Made by a program: the position numbers and the translations under genes | In this document: positions 46,562-54,360 of the stretch, one piece after another | How the letters are laid out: each line of letters opens with the position of its first letter | Numbering within the stretch: the stretch's first letter is position 1 | Notes under the pieces: model-generated | The model's input: only the letters and a program-made list of their open reading frames with translations | Databases searched by the model: none | Told to the model about the DNA's origin: nothing | Assembly (NCBI GenBank): GCA_003428585.1 | Contig: QVQC01000083.1 | Location: 1 to 60,922 of the forward strand | Source: Nioella halotolerans | GTDB taxonomy: Bacteria; Pseudomonadota; Alphaproteobacteria; Rhodobacterales; Rhodobacteraceae | Direction: 5' to 3' | Length of the DNA stretch: 60,922 nucleotides

Positions 46562-47602
46562 TCAGGCCCGCGCCAGATGTTTCGCCCGGGCCGTGTTCCA
46601 GGCCTCGCAAAAGCGCAAGACCTCGTCCTTCGTCGTCGCGGGCCCGATCGAGATGCGGATCGCACTGGATGCCGCGCGCTCGTCAAATCCCATGGCCCGA
46701 AGGACCGTGCTGGACGCGACCTTGCCGCTGGAACAGGCGGAACCTGCCGAAACGGCAAACCCCCGAAGGTCCATCTGCATCACCTGCGTCTCCCCTTTCC
46801 AGCCCGGCGTAACCAGGCAGGTGGTGTTGGGCAGGCGTGTCGCGCCTTTCCCGACTAAAGTAGTTACATTTCCGCCAAGGTCCAGATGGTTTTCTAGAAT
46901 ATTTCTAAGTTGTGCGACCTCGTCCCAGACCCCGTTTGCAAGATCTTGTGTGGCCGCCGCAGCAGCACCACCAAATCCTGCAATGCCGATCAGGTTCTGC
47001 GTGCCTGATCGGCGTCCCATCTCCTGCCCGCCGCCCTTGATGCGCGCCTCAACATCAAGCCCGCGGCGCAGCACGAGGGCGCCGATTCCCTTCGGGCCGC
47101 CCAGCTTGTGGGCAGAGATAAGTCCCATATCGACGCCCGACCAGTCGAAGGCGAGCGGCAATTTCCCGAAGCCTTGGGTGAAATCGCACACGGCAAGACC
47201 TTGCGGCAGCTCCTGCACCACGCCGGTTTCGGAATTGGCGACCTGAAGCGTCGAGGCCGCGGGATCGTCAACCGTCACCCGGCCTTGCCCGTCCACCGGC
47301 AGATCCTCGTCGATCCAGGCGCGCACCGCGTCATGTTCGACGCCGGCGCCATGCAGCCCCCGGCCCGCCAGCGCCAGCGCCGCGGCCTCCGTCGCACCGG
47401 AGGTGAAGACAACGTCACTGGCCTGCGCGCCGAACGCCTCTGCCACCTGGGCGCGCGCCTTCTCGATCAGCGCGGTCGCCGCGCGCCCCTCGGCATGGAC
47501 CGAGGAGGGATTGCCGACCAGGTCCATCGCCGCGCACATCGCCGCCCGCGCCTCCGGGCGCAGGGGGGCGGTCGCGTTCCAGTCAAGGTAGCTGCGGGTC
47601 AT
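46562..47602 (-). CDS. Cysteine desulfurase, NifS/IscS-type (class I)
   Basis: A 346-residue PLP enzyme. YLDWNATAPLRPEA is the family start, ISAHKLGGPKGIGALVLRRG carries the PLP lysine, and SAGSACSSGKV holds the catalytic Cys in the long mobile loop of class I desulfurases. It is shorter than IscS (404 residues), lacking part of the C-terminal tail that binds IscU. It begins the suf cluster 74 bases before sufB. Having both a class I and a class II desulfurase at the ends of one suf cluster is known in alphaproteobacteria. No IscR-type regulator gene precedes it. Confidence 0.9.
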   Translation of the reverse strand: MTRSYLDWNATAPLRPEARAAMCAAMDLVGNPSSVHAEGRAATALIEKARAQVAEAFGAQASDVVFTSGATEAAALALAGRGLHGAGVEHDAVRAWIDEDLPVDGQGRVTVDDPAASTLQVANSETGVVQELPQGLAVCDFTQGFGKLPLAFDWSGVDMGLISAHKLGGPKGIGALVLRRGLDVEARIKGGGQEMGRRSGTQNLIGIAGFGGAAAAATQDLANGVWDEVAQLRNILENHLDLGGNVTTLVGKGATRLPNTTCLVTPGWKGETQVMQMDLRGFAVSAGSACSSGKVASSTVLRAMGFDERAASSAIRISIGPATTKDEVLRFCEAWNTARAKHLARA

Positions 47603-47674
47603 GGCCTGCCCTCCAATTCGGGTGCAGGGTCTATGCCCGATGCCCGGCGCAAGGTCCAGCCATGGCCGGGGGCC

Positions 47675-48847
47675 TCAGCCGTCGGTGGATTGCCGTATCT
47701 CGCCAGACACGGCCCGCGCGATCACCGCTTCCTCGTCTGTGGGCAGCACCAGCACTGGCACCTGCCCGGACCCGATCGACCGCGCGTTGGCCGCGTTTGC
47801 CTCCGCGTTCAGAGTCAGCCCCAGAAAGCCCAGCCGCGCCACCGCCTTGGCCCGGATCGTGGCGGCGTTCTCCCCGACCCCGCCGGTAAAGACCAGCCCG
47901 TCGATGCCGCCCAGCACCGCCGCCATGGCGCCGATTTCACGCGCCAGCCGCGTACAGTAATAGGCGATCGCCTCCGCCGCCTCGGGCGCGTCAGAAGCCA
48001 AGAGCGCGCGCATGTCGTGGCTGATGCCCGAAAGGCCCAGCAGCCCGCTTTCCTTGTAGAGCAGGCGGGTCAGGTCCTCGTAGCCCATGCCCTCCTCCTT
48101 CATCAGGTAAAGCAGAACGCCGGGATCGACCTGCCCGGGGCGGGTGCCCATGCACAGCCCCTCCAGCGCGGAGAACCCCATGCTGGAAGATACCGAGTGC
48201 CCGTTTTCCAAGCCGCAAAGCGAGGCGCCGTTTCCCAGATGCGCCACGATCACCCGGCCCTTGGCGATGCGCGGATGATCCCGCGCCAGCAGACCGGCGA
48301 TATGGTCATAGCTCAGTCCGTGAAAGCCGTAGCGGCGCACGCCCTGATCGTAATAGCGGCGTGGCAGGGCAAAGATGTCGTTGACCTTCGGATGGCCGCG
48401 ATGAAAGGCGGTGTCGAAGGCGCCGACTTGCACCGCGTCCGGAAAGGCCGCACGCGCGGCATGAACGGCGGCAAGGTTGTGCGGCTGGTGCAGCGGGGCC
48501 AGCGGCGCGAGCGTGTCAAGGTACGCCGCCAGATCGCCCGTCAGGCGGCGCGGCCCGTCGATCTCCGGTCCGCCATGCACGATCCGGTGGCCGACGCCAT
48601 CGACGGCGCGCCCGTCCAGCAACGGTGCGAGCGCGTCGAGGATCGCGCGCACCGCGCCGTCGTGATCGGTGCGGCCAAGCGCGCGCTCTTCCGTCTCGCC
48701 GCCCTCCGGCGTCAGGATCAGCCGCGCCTCGGGGCCGAGCGCCTCGACCATCCCCGACGCCTCGCGCGGCAGGTCCGGGGCGTCGCGGTAAAGCGCGAAC
48801 TTGATCGAGGAAGACCCGGCGTTGAGGGTCAGGATCATGCCGCTCAT
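47675..48847 (-). CDS. ackA: Acetate kinase AckA
   Basis: AckA interconverts acetyl phosphate and acetate with ADP/ATP. The 390-residue protein begins LTLNAGSSSIKFALYRD (phosphate-binding signature), and contains GHRIVHGGPEI, FDTAFHRGHP, YGFHGLSYDHIA (second signature) and LVFTGGVGENAATIRA. Its start overlaps the stop of the phosphotransacetylase fusion by four bases, so the two enzymes are made together and give a path between acyl-CoA and acetate or a related short acid. Confidence 0.94.
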   Translation of the reverse strand: MSGMILTLNAGSSSIKFALYRDAPDLPREASGMVEALGPEARLILTPEGGETEERALGRTDHDGAVRAILDALAPLLDGRAVDGVGHRIVHGGPEIDGPRRLTGDLAAYLDTLAPLAPLHQPHNLAAVHAARAAFPDAVQVGAFDTAFHRGHPKVNDIFALPRRYYDQGVRRYGFHGLSYDHIAGLLARDHPRIAKGRVIVAHLGNGASLCGLENGHSVSSSMGFSALEGLCMGTRPGQVDPGVLLYLMKEEGMGYEDLTRLLYKESGLLGLSGISHDMRALLASDAPEAAEAIAYYCTRLAREIGAMAAVLGGIDGLVFTGGVGENAATIRAKAVARLGFLGLTLNAEANAANARSIGSGQVPVLVLPTDEEAVIARAVSGEIRQSTDG

Positions 48848-50220
48848 GGCCGGTTCGCGGCGTAAAGTGCCGCCACCGCGCAGGAGGCCAGCCGCGCCTT
48901 GTCGTCGTCCGAGCGGCTGGTCAGGATCACCGGCACCTGCGCGCCCATAACGACGCCCGCCGCCTCGGCATGGGCCAGGTAGGTCAGCTCCTTGGCGATC
49001 ATGTTGCCCGCCTCCAGGTTGGGGGCCAGCAGGATATCGGCATGCCCCGCGACCAGCCCGGTGATGCCCTTGGTCCGCGCGGCCTGCAGATCAAGCGCAT
49101 TGTCCATCGCAAGCGGCCCGTCGACCAGCCCGCCGGTGATCTGGCCGCGATCCGCCATCTTCGACAACACGGCGGCATCCAGAGTCGAGGGGATCGAGGG
49201 CGTGACGGTTTCCACCGCCGACAGAACGCCGACCTTGGGCTGCTCGATGCCCAGCGACAAGGCAAGGTCGATGGCGTTCTGGCAGATGGAAACCTTGCAA
49301 TCGAGATCGGGGGATATGTTGATCGCCGCATCCGTCACGAACAGCAGGTGATCATGCCCCGGCACATCCATCACGAAGACGTGGGACAGGCGCCGGTTGG
49401 TGCGCAAACCACCCTCTTTCTTCAGGATGGCGTGCAGCAGTTGATCGGTGTGCAGATGGCCCTTCATCAGCGCCTGCGCCCGGCCCTCGTGGATCAGCGA
49501 CACGGCGCGCAGCGCGGCGGCACGGTGATCGGGGATGTCGATGATCTCCAGCCCCGAAACGTCGGCGCCCAGTTCCTCCGCAGCCGCGGCGATCTTTTCC
49601 GCGCAGCCGACAAGGATCGGGTCAATCAATGTGTGGTCCCGCGCCAGCAGCGCGCCGCTCAGCGCATCGGGCTTTTCGGGGGCGACAACGACCGTGGCCA
49701 TGGCGGGCAGCGGCGCGGCCTGTTCCAGCAGCCGGTCGAAATGCTGGTGGCGCTGCACGGTCAGCGCCGGCACATCCATGTCGTCGAAACTCATCGGCTT
49801 GTCCGGCGCGATGACCTCGGCGGCGCCTTCGCAGATGCGCAAGCCGTCCTCGCGTTCGACCCATGTGTCGAAGCGGACGCGATTGCCCGGCAGCTTCTCG
49901 GAGACGCGCACGCGCGCGACAAGCGTTTCACCGGCATGGGCCCGGTCCAGAAAACGCAGGTCTTGCGAGAGGTAAAGGGTCCCCGGCCCCGGCAGGTCGT
50001 TGCCCAGAACAGAGGAGATCAGCGCGCCAACCCACATTCCCGGCGCCACCGCCTCGGGTTTGCCATCGTTGTCGCCATCCTCGCGCGGCAGGTGCATCGG
50101 GTTATGGTTGCCGCTGGAATTTGCGAAGATGTACAGGTCCTCGGCCGTGCAGGCCCGGGTGGAGGCAGCCTCCATGCCCACGATAAGCGACTCGTACGGG
50201 GTGTTGGAGAACGTGGTCAC
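48844..50220 (-). CDS. Bifunctional MaoC-type hydratase/phosphate acyltransferase
   Basis: A 458-residue fusion. Residues 1-150 are a MaoC/hotdog hydratase-like domain (CTAEDLYIFANSSGNHNPMH, with the dyad-type Asn/His segment; MWVGALISSVLGNDLPGPGT). Residues about 165-458 are a phosphate acetyl/butyryltransferase domain (ALMKGHLHTDQLLHAILKKE; VFVMDVPGHDHLLFVTDAAIN split over 300-325; DGPLAMDNAL). The start is GTG at 50220 with GGAGG eight bases upstream; the in-frame ATG at 50280 adds a low-complexity tail. It would form acyl phosphate from acyl-CoA for AckA. Whether the acyl group is acetyl, propionyl or butyryl is not certain. Confidence 0.88.
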   Translation of the reverse strand: MTTFSNTPYESLIVGMEAASTRACTAEDLYIFANSSGNHNPMHLPREDGDNDGKPEAVAPGMWVGALISSVLGNDLPGPGTLYLSQDLRFLDRAHAGETLVARVRVSEKLPGNRVRFDTWVEREDGLRICEGAAEVIAPDKPMSFDDMDVPALTVQRHQHFDRLLEQAAPLPAMATVVVAPEKPDALSGALLARDHTLIDPILVGCAEKIAAAAEELGADVSGLEIIDIPDHRAAALRAVSLIHEGRAQALMKGHLHTDQLLHAILKKEGGLRTNRRLSHVFVMDVPGHDHLLFVTDAAINISPDLDCKVSICQNAIDLALSLGIEQPKVGVLSAVETVTPSIPSTLDAAVLSKMADRGQITGGLVDGPLAMDNALDLQAARTKGITGLVAGHADILLAPNLEAGNMIAKELTYLAHAEAAGVVMGAQVPVILTSRSDDDKARLASCAVAALYAANRP

Positions 50221-50338
50221 GGGGCTGACCTCCGGGCAGTTGCGCCAGCCGCGGGGAGGGGGTTCCCGCGACTCAGGCACGAATGGACGGTACCCAGCGC
50301 GTGCAACAGGGGCGTGACAGGGGGAAGGCGACCGGGGC

Positions 50339-51103
50339 TCATGCCGTCACCGGCGCCAGCGTGACGCCCTCCGCTTCCAATCCGTCACGCACCGCGCGGG
50401 CGATTTGCAGGGCGGTCTCGTTGTCGCCGTGCAGGCAGATCGTATCGACACGCGCCGGGATCACCTTGCCCGATTCGGCGATGATCGCGCCGGCCCGGAC
50501 AATTTCCACCATGCGGCGCGCGGCGCGCGCGGCGTCATGGATCACCGCGCGCGGCTGGCTGCGGTCGACCAGCGTCGCATCGTCGTTATAGGCGCGGTCG
50601 GCGAAGATCTCGGCCGCATAGGTCGCGTCGAGCGCCTGCGCCGCCGTTTCCTGCGCGGTGCCCGACAGGACGTAAAGGGTCAATCCGGGGTCGACGGACA
50701 GCGCCGCCGCGTAGCAGGCGCGCGCCAGCGCCTCGTCCTCGGCGCACATGTTGGCCAGCGCGCCGTGCAGCTTGATATGGCGCACCGATGCTCCGTCGGC
50801 CGCCGCCATGCCGCGGATCGCGCCGACCTGATAGCGGACCGCGTTCTCCAAATCGCCACGTGCCATCTGCATCCGGCGCCGGCCAAAGCCTTGAAGATCG
50901 GGAAAACCGGGATGCGCGCCGATGGACACGCCGTTATCGCGTGCCAGCCGGATCGTTTCGGCCATCACCGAGGGATCGCCGGCGTGAAAGCCGCAGGCCA
51001 CGTTGGCCGAGGTCACGACCTTCAGCACCTCCGCGTCGCGGCCCATAGGCCATGGCCCGAAGCTTTCGCCCATATCCGCATTGAGATCGACCCGGATCGC
51101 CAT
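50339..51103 (-). CDS. pxpA: 5-oxoprolinase subunit A (LamB/YcsF family)
   Basis: PxpA with PxpB and PxpC forms the ATP-dependent 5-oxoprolinase that opens pyroglutamate to glutamate. The 254-residue protein begins VDLNADMGESFGPWPMG and contains NVACGFHAGDPSVM, GAHPGFPDLQGFGRR and HIKLHGALANMCAED, all signatures of the YcsF family. It is the last gene of a pxpB-pxpC-pxpA operon, three bases after pxpC. Confidence 0.93.
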   Translation of the reverse strand: MAIRVDLNADMGESFGPWPMGRDAEVLKVVTSANVACGFHAGDPSVMAETIRLARDNGVSIGAHPGFPDLQGFGRRRMQMARGDLENAVRYQVGAIRGMAAADGASVRHIKLHGALANMCAEDEALARACYAAALSVDPGLTLYVLSGTAQETAAQALDATYAAEIFADRAYNDDATLVDRSQPRAVIHDAARAARRMVEIVRAGAIIAESGKVIPARVDTICLHGDNETALQIARAVRDGLEAEGVTLAPVTA

Positions 51104-51106
51104 CGC

Positions 51107-52126
51107 TTACCCTTCGTTGTCGTGATGGGCGGAAATCGCCCCGCCCACCAGTTGATAGGACAGAAGGTCGGGGATGTCACCGGGGGCACGGACACGCGGG
51201 GCGACGCGGCCCGGCAGGGATTTCACATCTTTGTCGGCCGCTTCGCGCGCGGCGAGCGCCGCGTCCAGCGTCACGAAGCGCAGGCGGATCGGGCTGCCCG
51301 GCGCGGCTTGGGCCACGCGCGGCAGGTCGGCCTCGATCACTGTGGCGATTCGCGGATAGCCCCCCATCGACTGGCATTCGTTCAGCAGCACGTAGGGCGC
51401 GCCGTCACCGATCACCTGCACGTCGCCGGGCACGATGATCTCCGACAGGATCGACAGGTGCGCGGTCGAGGAGAACCCCGCCCCCTCATGCGATAGACGC
51501 GCCCCCATCCGGCTGGCCCGGGCATCCTTGCGGAATTCCGTCGACTCCAGCCGCGCCAGCGTGGCGGCGTCGAAGGCATCGGTCTGCACCGAGGGCAGCA
51601 CGCGGATCTCGCCGCCGCCAAAGCGCTCCTCGGCGGCAATCGTCATGCCGCCCGGCCCCGGCGCCGGTGCGGCACCGAGCCTCTCGCCCGTCTGCAACAG
51701 CCCCCCGATCCCGGCGGCCAGATGGGCCGAGCGCGCGCCCAGCACGTCATCCGCGTCCAGCCCGGCAACCGACAGGTAGCCGTAGCTGCCCATGCTTGCG
51801 CCGCCGATCTTCAGCTCTGCCCCCTCTGGCAACAGGTGGCTGGCCGACCACGCGACCCGCGCGCCGTCGATCTCGGCCATCATCGGCGCGCCGGTCAGCG
51901 CCACCAGCAAATCCGCCCCCTCGGCCCGGAAGGTGCCCCCTGCCCCGGCCATTTCCACCGCCAGCGCGCCCCGCACCGGTTGACCGAGCAGCGCCGCGCC
52001 CTCTGCCAATGCAAGCGGGTCCATCGCCCCGCCGCGCGACAAGCCCTCGGCAAGGAATCCCGGCCGGCCCGCGTCCTGCAGGGAAAGGCCCGGCCCGGCC
52101 CTGACGATGCGCAGGGCCGCGCTCAT
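51107..52126 (-). CDS. pxpC: 5-oxoprolinase subunit C (biotin-dependent carboxylase-like, KipA)
   Basis: A 339-residue protein of the KipA/AHS2 family. VRAGPGLSLQDAGRPGF is the family start, followed by GGAMDPLALAEGAALLG and, near the C-terminus, VLLNECQSMGGYPRIATV and LPRVAQAAPGSPIRLRFV. Despite the carboxylase-like label in older annotation, the established role with PxpA/PxpB is 5-oxoproline cleavage. The ATG at 52126 overlaps the pxpB stop by four bases; the upstream extension is low-complexity. Confidence 0.93.
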   Translation of the reverse strand: MSAALRIVRAGPGLSLQDAGRPGFLAEGLSRGGAMDPLALAEGAALLGQPVRGALAVEMAGAGGTFRAEGADLLVALTGAPMMAEIDGARVAWSASHLLPEGAELKIGGASMGSYGYLSVAGLDADDVLGARSAHLAAGIGGLLQTGERLGAAPAPGPGGMTIAAEERFGGGEIRVLPSVQTDAFDAATLARLESTEFRKDARASRMGARLSHEGAGFSSTAHLSILSEIIVPGDVQVIGDGAPYVLLNECQSMGGYPRIATVIEADLPRVAQAAPGSPIRLRFVTLDAALAAREAADKDVKSLPGRVAPRVRAPGDIPDLLSYQLVGGAISAHHDNEG

Positions 52127-52875
52127 CCGATGGCCTCGCGCGTCGCCACGAGGTGCCCGGCGGCAACGTCTTGCCACGCGGCCTCGAACTCAGCGGTTTC
52201 GACAGGGTCGAACCGGATCTCGTCGCCAGCGGTCAGCGGGAAGGGCCTCTCGGCACGCTGCCCGAAAACATCGAGCGCTGCGCGCCCGATCCAGCGCCAG
52301 CCGGTCTGCGTGCCGACCGGGAACAGCACAAGCTGCCGGATCGCCAGCGCCAGCCCGCCGCCCGGCACGTTCGGGTTCAGGTCGGTCTGGCGCGGAATGT
52401 CGAACGCCTCGGGCAATTGCCCCAGATAGGGCAGCCCCGGCGCGAAACCGATGGTCAACACCCGAAGTGGCGCCGCGCAAACGGCCTGCACAGCGTCATC
52501 GGCGGACATGCCGGCGCGCCGCGCCGCGTCCTCAAGCTGCGGCCCTGCGTCTCCGCCGAACAGCGTCGGCACCCGCCAGAGCGACCGCCCCTCGGGCAGG
52601 CCCGCGCGATACCAGTCACGCGCGGCCAGAAGGTCGCGCAGATCCGCCTCCAGCCGCTCATGCGCAAGGCGCGCCGGGTCGAAGCGCAGGAAGACGGATT
52701 TGAGCGACGTCGCGCTTTCCTCCACCCCCGGCCACGCCGCGGCGTCGAGCGCGGCGCGAAAGGCCAGCACGGCGGCATTGGCCTGCATCGACAGCCGGTC
52801 GCCGAATTCGACCAGCAGCCCCGCCTCGCCCATGCGATGGAGGCGGGGAAACTCAGCGTCTGCCTTTGTGGTCAA
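52123..52875 (-). CDS. pxpB: 5-oxoprolinase subunit B (KipI/AHS1 family)
   Basis: A 250-residue cyclophilin-like protein of the KipI family. FHRMGEAGLLVEFGD-like residues lie at the start (LHRMGEAGLLVEFGDRLS), then the signature FAPGLPYLGQLPEAFDIPRQ and VPGGGLALAIRQLVLFPVGT, which are typical of AHS1 domains. First gene of the pxp operon. It is transcribed towards pxpA and separated from the cyd terminator by about 87 bases. Confidence 0.92.
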   Translation of the reverse strand: MTTKADAEFPRLHRMGEAGLLVEFGDRLSMQANAAVLAFRAALDAAAWPGVEESATSLKSVFLRFDPARLAHERLEADLRDLLAARDWYRAGLPEGRSLWRVPTLFGGDAGPQLEDAARRAGMSADDAVQAVCAAPLRVLTIGFAPGLPYLGQLPEAFDIPRQTDLNPNVPGGGLALAIRQLVLFPVGTQTGWRWIGRAALDVFGQRAERPFPLTAGDEIRFDPVETAEFEAAWQDVAAGHLVATREAIG

Positions 52876-52961
52876 GCGCGCCCTCCTGTCCTCGACCGCA
52901 TGTTGGGACGCCGGCCAAGGGGTTGCAAGGGTCCGGGGGCGCGCCCGTGATACAGCATGCG

Positions 52962-52993
52962 AAAAACATGCCGGACCCGAAGGCCCGGCATGT
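52962..52993 (-). terminator. Rho-independent terminator of the cyd operon
   Basis: On the minus strand a nine-base perfect stem ACATGCCGG/CCGGCATGT (52966-52974 with 52985-52993) and a ten-base loop are followed directly by a T5 run (52962-52966, sharing one base with the stem). It is 43 bases past the cydX stop. This is the clearest intrinsic terminator in the window. Confidence 0.85.
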
Positions 52994-53035
52994 CTTCAGA
53001 TCCCCCGTCGGGACCGGCCGGCTGGACGCGCGCCG

Positions 53036-53176
53036 TCACTCCCGGTCGTGTTCCCCGACCGGGCAGTCGCCCTCGTCCGACAGGCAGGCGTCGCTGCGCA
53101 TTTCAAGCCAGATGGCGTTGAGAACGGCAAACAACGCGGCGAGCGGCAGGCCCAGAAGCCAAGCGAAATACCACAT
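53036..53176 (-). CDS. cydX: Cytochrome bd oxidase small subunit CydX
   Basis: A 46-residue protein too short for most gene finders. MWYFAWLLGLPLAALFAVLN is a single membrane helix starting with the MWYFxWxLG signature of CydX/CbdX, and LEMRSDA follows as in the family. The ribosome site GGAGGA is six bases before the ATG. The tail CLSDEGDCPVGEHDRE is acidic and has two cysteines; CydX is usually about 37 residues, so this tail is longer than usual. It starts 15 bases after cydB. Confidence 0.88.
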   Translation of the reverse strand: MWYFAWLLGLPLAALFAVLNAIWLEMRSDACLSDEGDCPVGEHDRE

Positions 53177-53191
53177 GTGTCTTCCTCCTTT

Positions 53192-54355
53192 TCAGTAGAC
53201 GGAATCGGCGTTCTCGGTGACATCGGCCTCGGTGACCTTGCCCCACAGAACCTTGTAGACCCAAGCGGTGTACATCAGGATCAGCGGCATGAAGATCACC
53301 GTGACCACCAGCATGATGAACAGCGTCTGGTGCGAACTGGACGCGTCCCACACCGTCAGCGAACTGTCCGGATCGACGGTCGAGGGCAGGATGAAGGGAA
53401 ACATCGTCAACCCGACTGAGGAAATGACCCCGAGGATGCCCATCTTCGACCACAGCAGGGTCGAGACCTCGCGCCCCGCGCGCAAGCCGCGCATGGCCAA
53501 GAGCATGCCCAGAAAGCCCATGATCGGCGCGATCGCGATCCACGGACGTTCTGCATAAGCCGACAGCCAGCTTCCGCCATGCGTCACCTCCGAATAGAGC
53601 GGGTTGGAGGGCCCGTTCGCCACCGGCTCATTGACCAGCGCGAAGCCGTCCACGCCAACCGCCAGCCACAGCCCGGCCAGCGCATACCCCGCGACGGCCA
53701 CCATGCCCGCCGTGGTGCCAATGCGGCGCGCACGGTCGGCCACCGCGCCCTCGGCCTTGAGCGACAGCCACGCCGCGCCGTGCATCAGCAGCATGGCGAA
53801 GGACACGACACCCGCCAGCAGCGCGAAGGGCCGCAGGAGGCCAAGGAACTTCATCGCGAAATGGCCGTCATACATGGGCATCAGGCTTTCGGTCAGGTGA
53901 AAGGGCACACCGAGCAGCACGTTGCCGACGGCCACCCCGAACAGCAGCGCGGGCACCGCGCCACCGGCGAAAAGCGCCCAGTCCCATGTGCTGCGCCACG
54001 TCGTGCTGTCGCGCTTGGAGCGGTACTTGAACGCCACCGGCCGCACGATCAGCGCCGACAGGATCACGAACATGGCAAGGTAGAAGCCCGAGAAGCTGAC
54101 CGCGTAGAGCGGTGGCCACGCGGCGAAGATCGCGCCGCCGCCAAGGATGAACCACACCTGGTTGCCTTCCCAAACCGGGCCGACCGTGTTGATAACCACC
54201 CGGCGTTCGACATCGGTGCGGGCCACGAAGGGCAGCAGCGCGCCAACTCCCATGTCGAACCCGTCGGTCAGGGCAAAGCCGATCAGCAGCACGCCCAGAA
54301 GCGCCCACCAGATCACGCGCAGAAGGTCGAATTCTATCAGTTCATAGAGGATCAT
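53192..54355 (-). CDS. cydB: Cytochrome bd ubiquinol oxidase subunit II CydB
   Basis: A 387-residue membrane subunit of about eight to nine helices. It supports the haem-bearing CydA in the bd-type oxygen reductase. The N-terminus (LRVIWWALLGVLLIGFALTDG) and the segment FDMGVGALLPFVARTDVERR, then GPVWEGNQVWFILGGGAIFAAWP (residues about 56-78), are family signatures. It begins five bases after cydA and is followed by cydX. Confidence 0.95.
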   Translation of the reverse strand: MILYELIEFDLLRVIWWALLGVLLIGFALTDGFDMGVGALLPFVARTDVERRVVINTVGPVWEGNQVWFILGGGAIFAAWPPLYAVSFSGFYLAMFVILSALIVRPVAFKYRSKRDSTTWRSTWDWALFAGGAVPALLFGVAVGNVLLGVPFHLTESLMPMYDGHFAMKFLGLLRPFALLAGVVSFAMLLMHGAAWLSLKAEGAVADRARRIGTTAGMVAVAGYALAGLWLAVGVDGFALVNEPVANGPSNPLYSEVTHGGSWLSAYAERPWIAIAPIMGFLGMLLAMRGLRAGREVSTLLWSKMGILGVISSVGLTMFPFILPSTVDPDSSLTVWDASSSHQTLFIMLVVTVIFMPLILMYTAWVYKVLWGKVTEADVTENADSVY

Positions 54356-54360
54356 GGGGT

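Noticed and set aside
51107..52875. Urea amidolyase or biotin-dependent carboxylase
   Set aside because: AHS1 and AHS2 domains next to a YcsF-family gene define 5-oxoprolinase PxpBCA; no biotin carboxylase or carrier domain is present.
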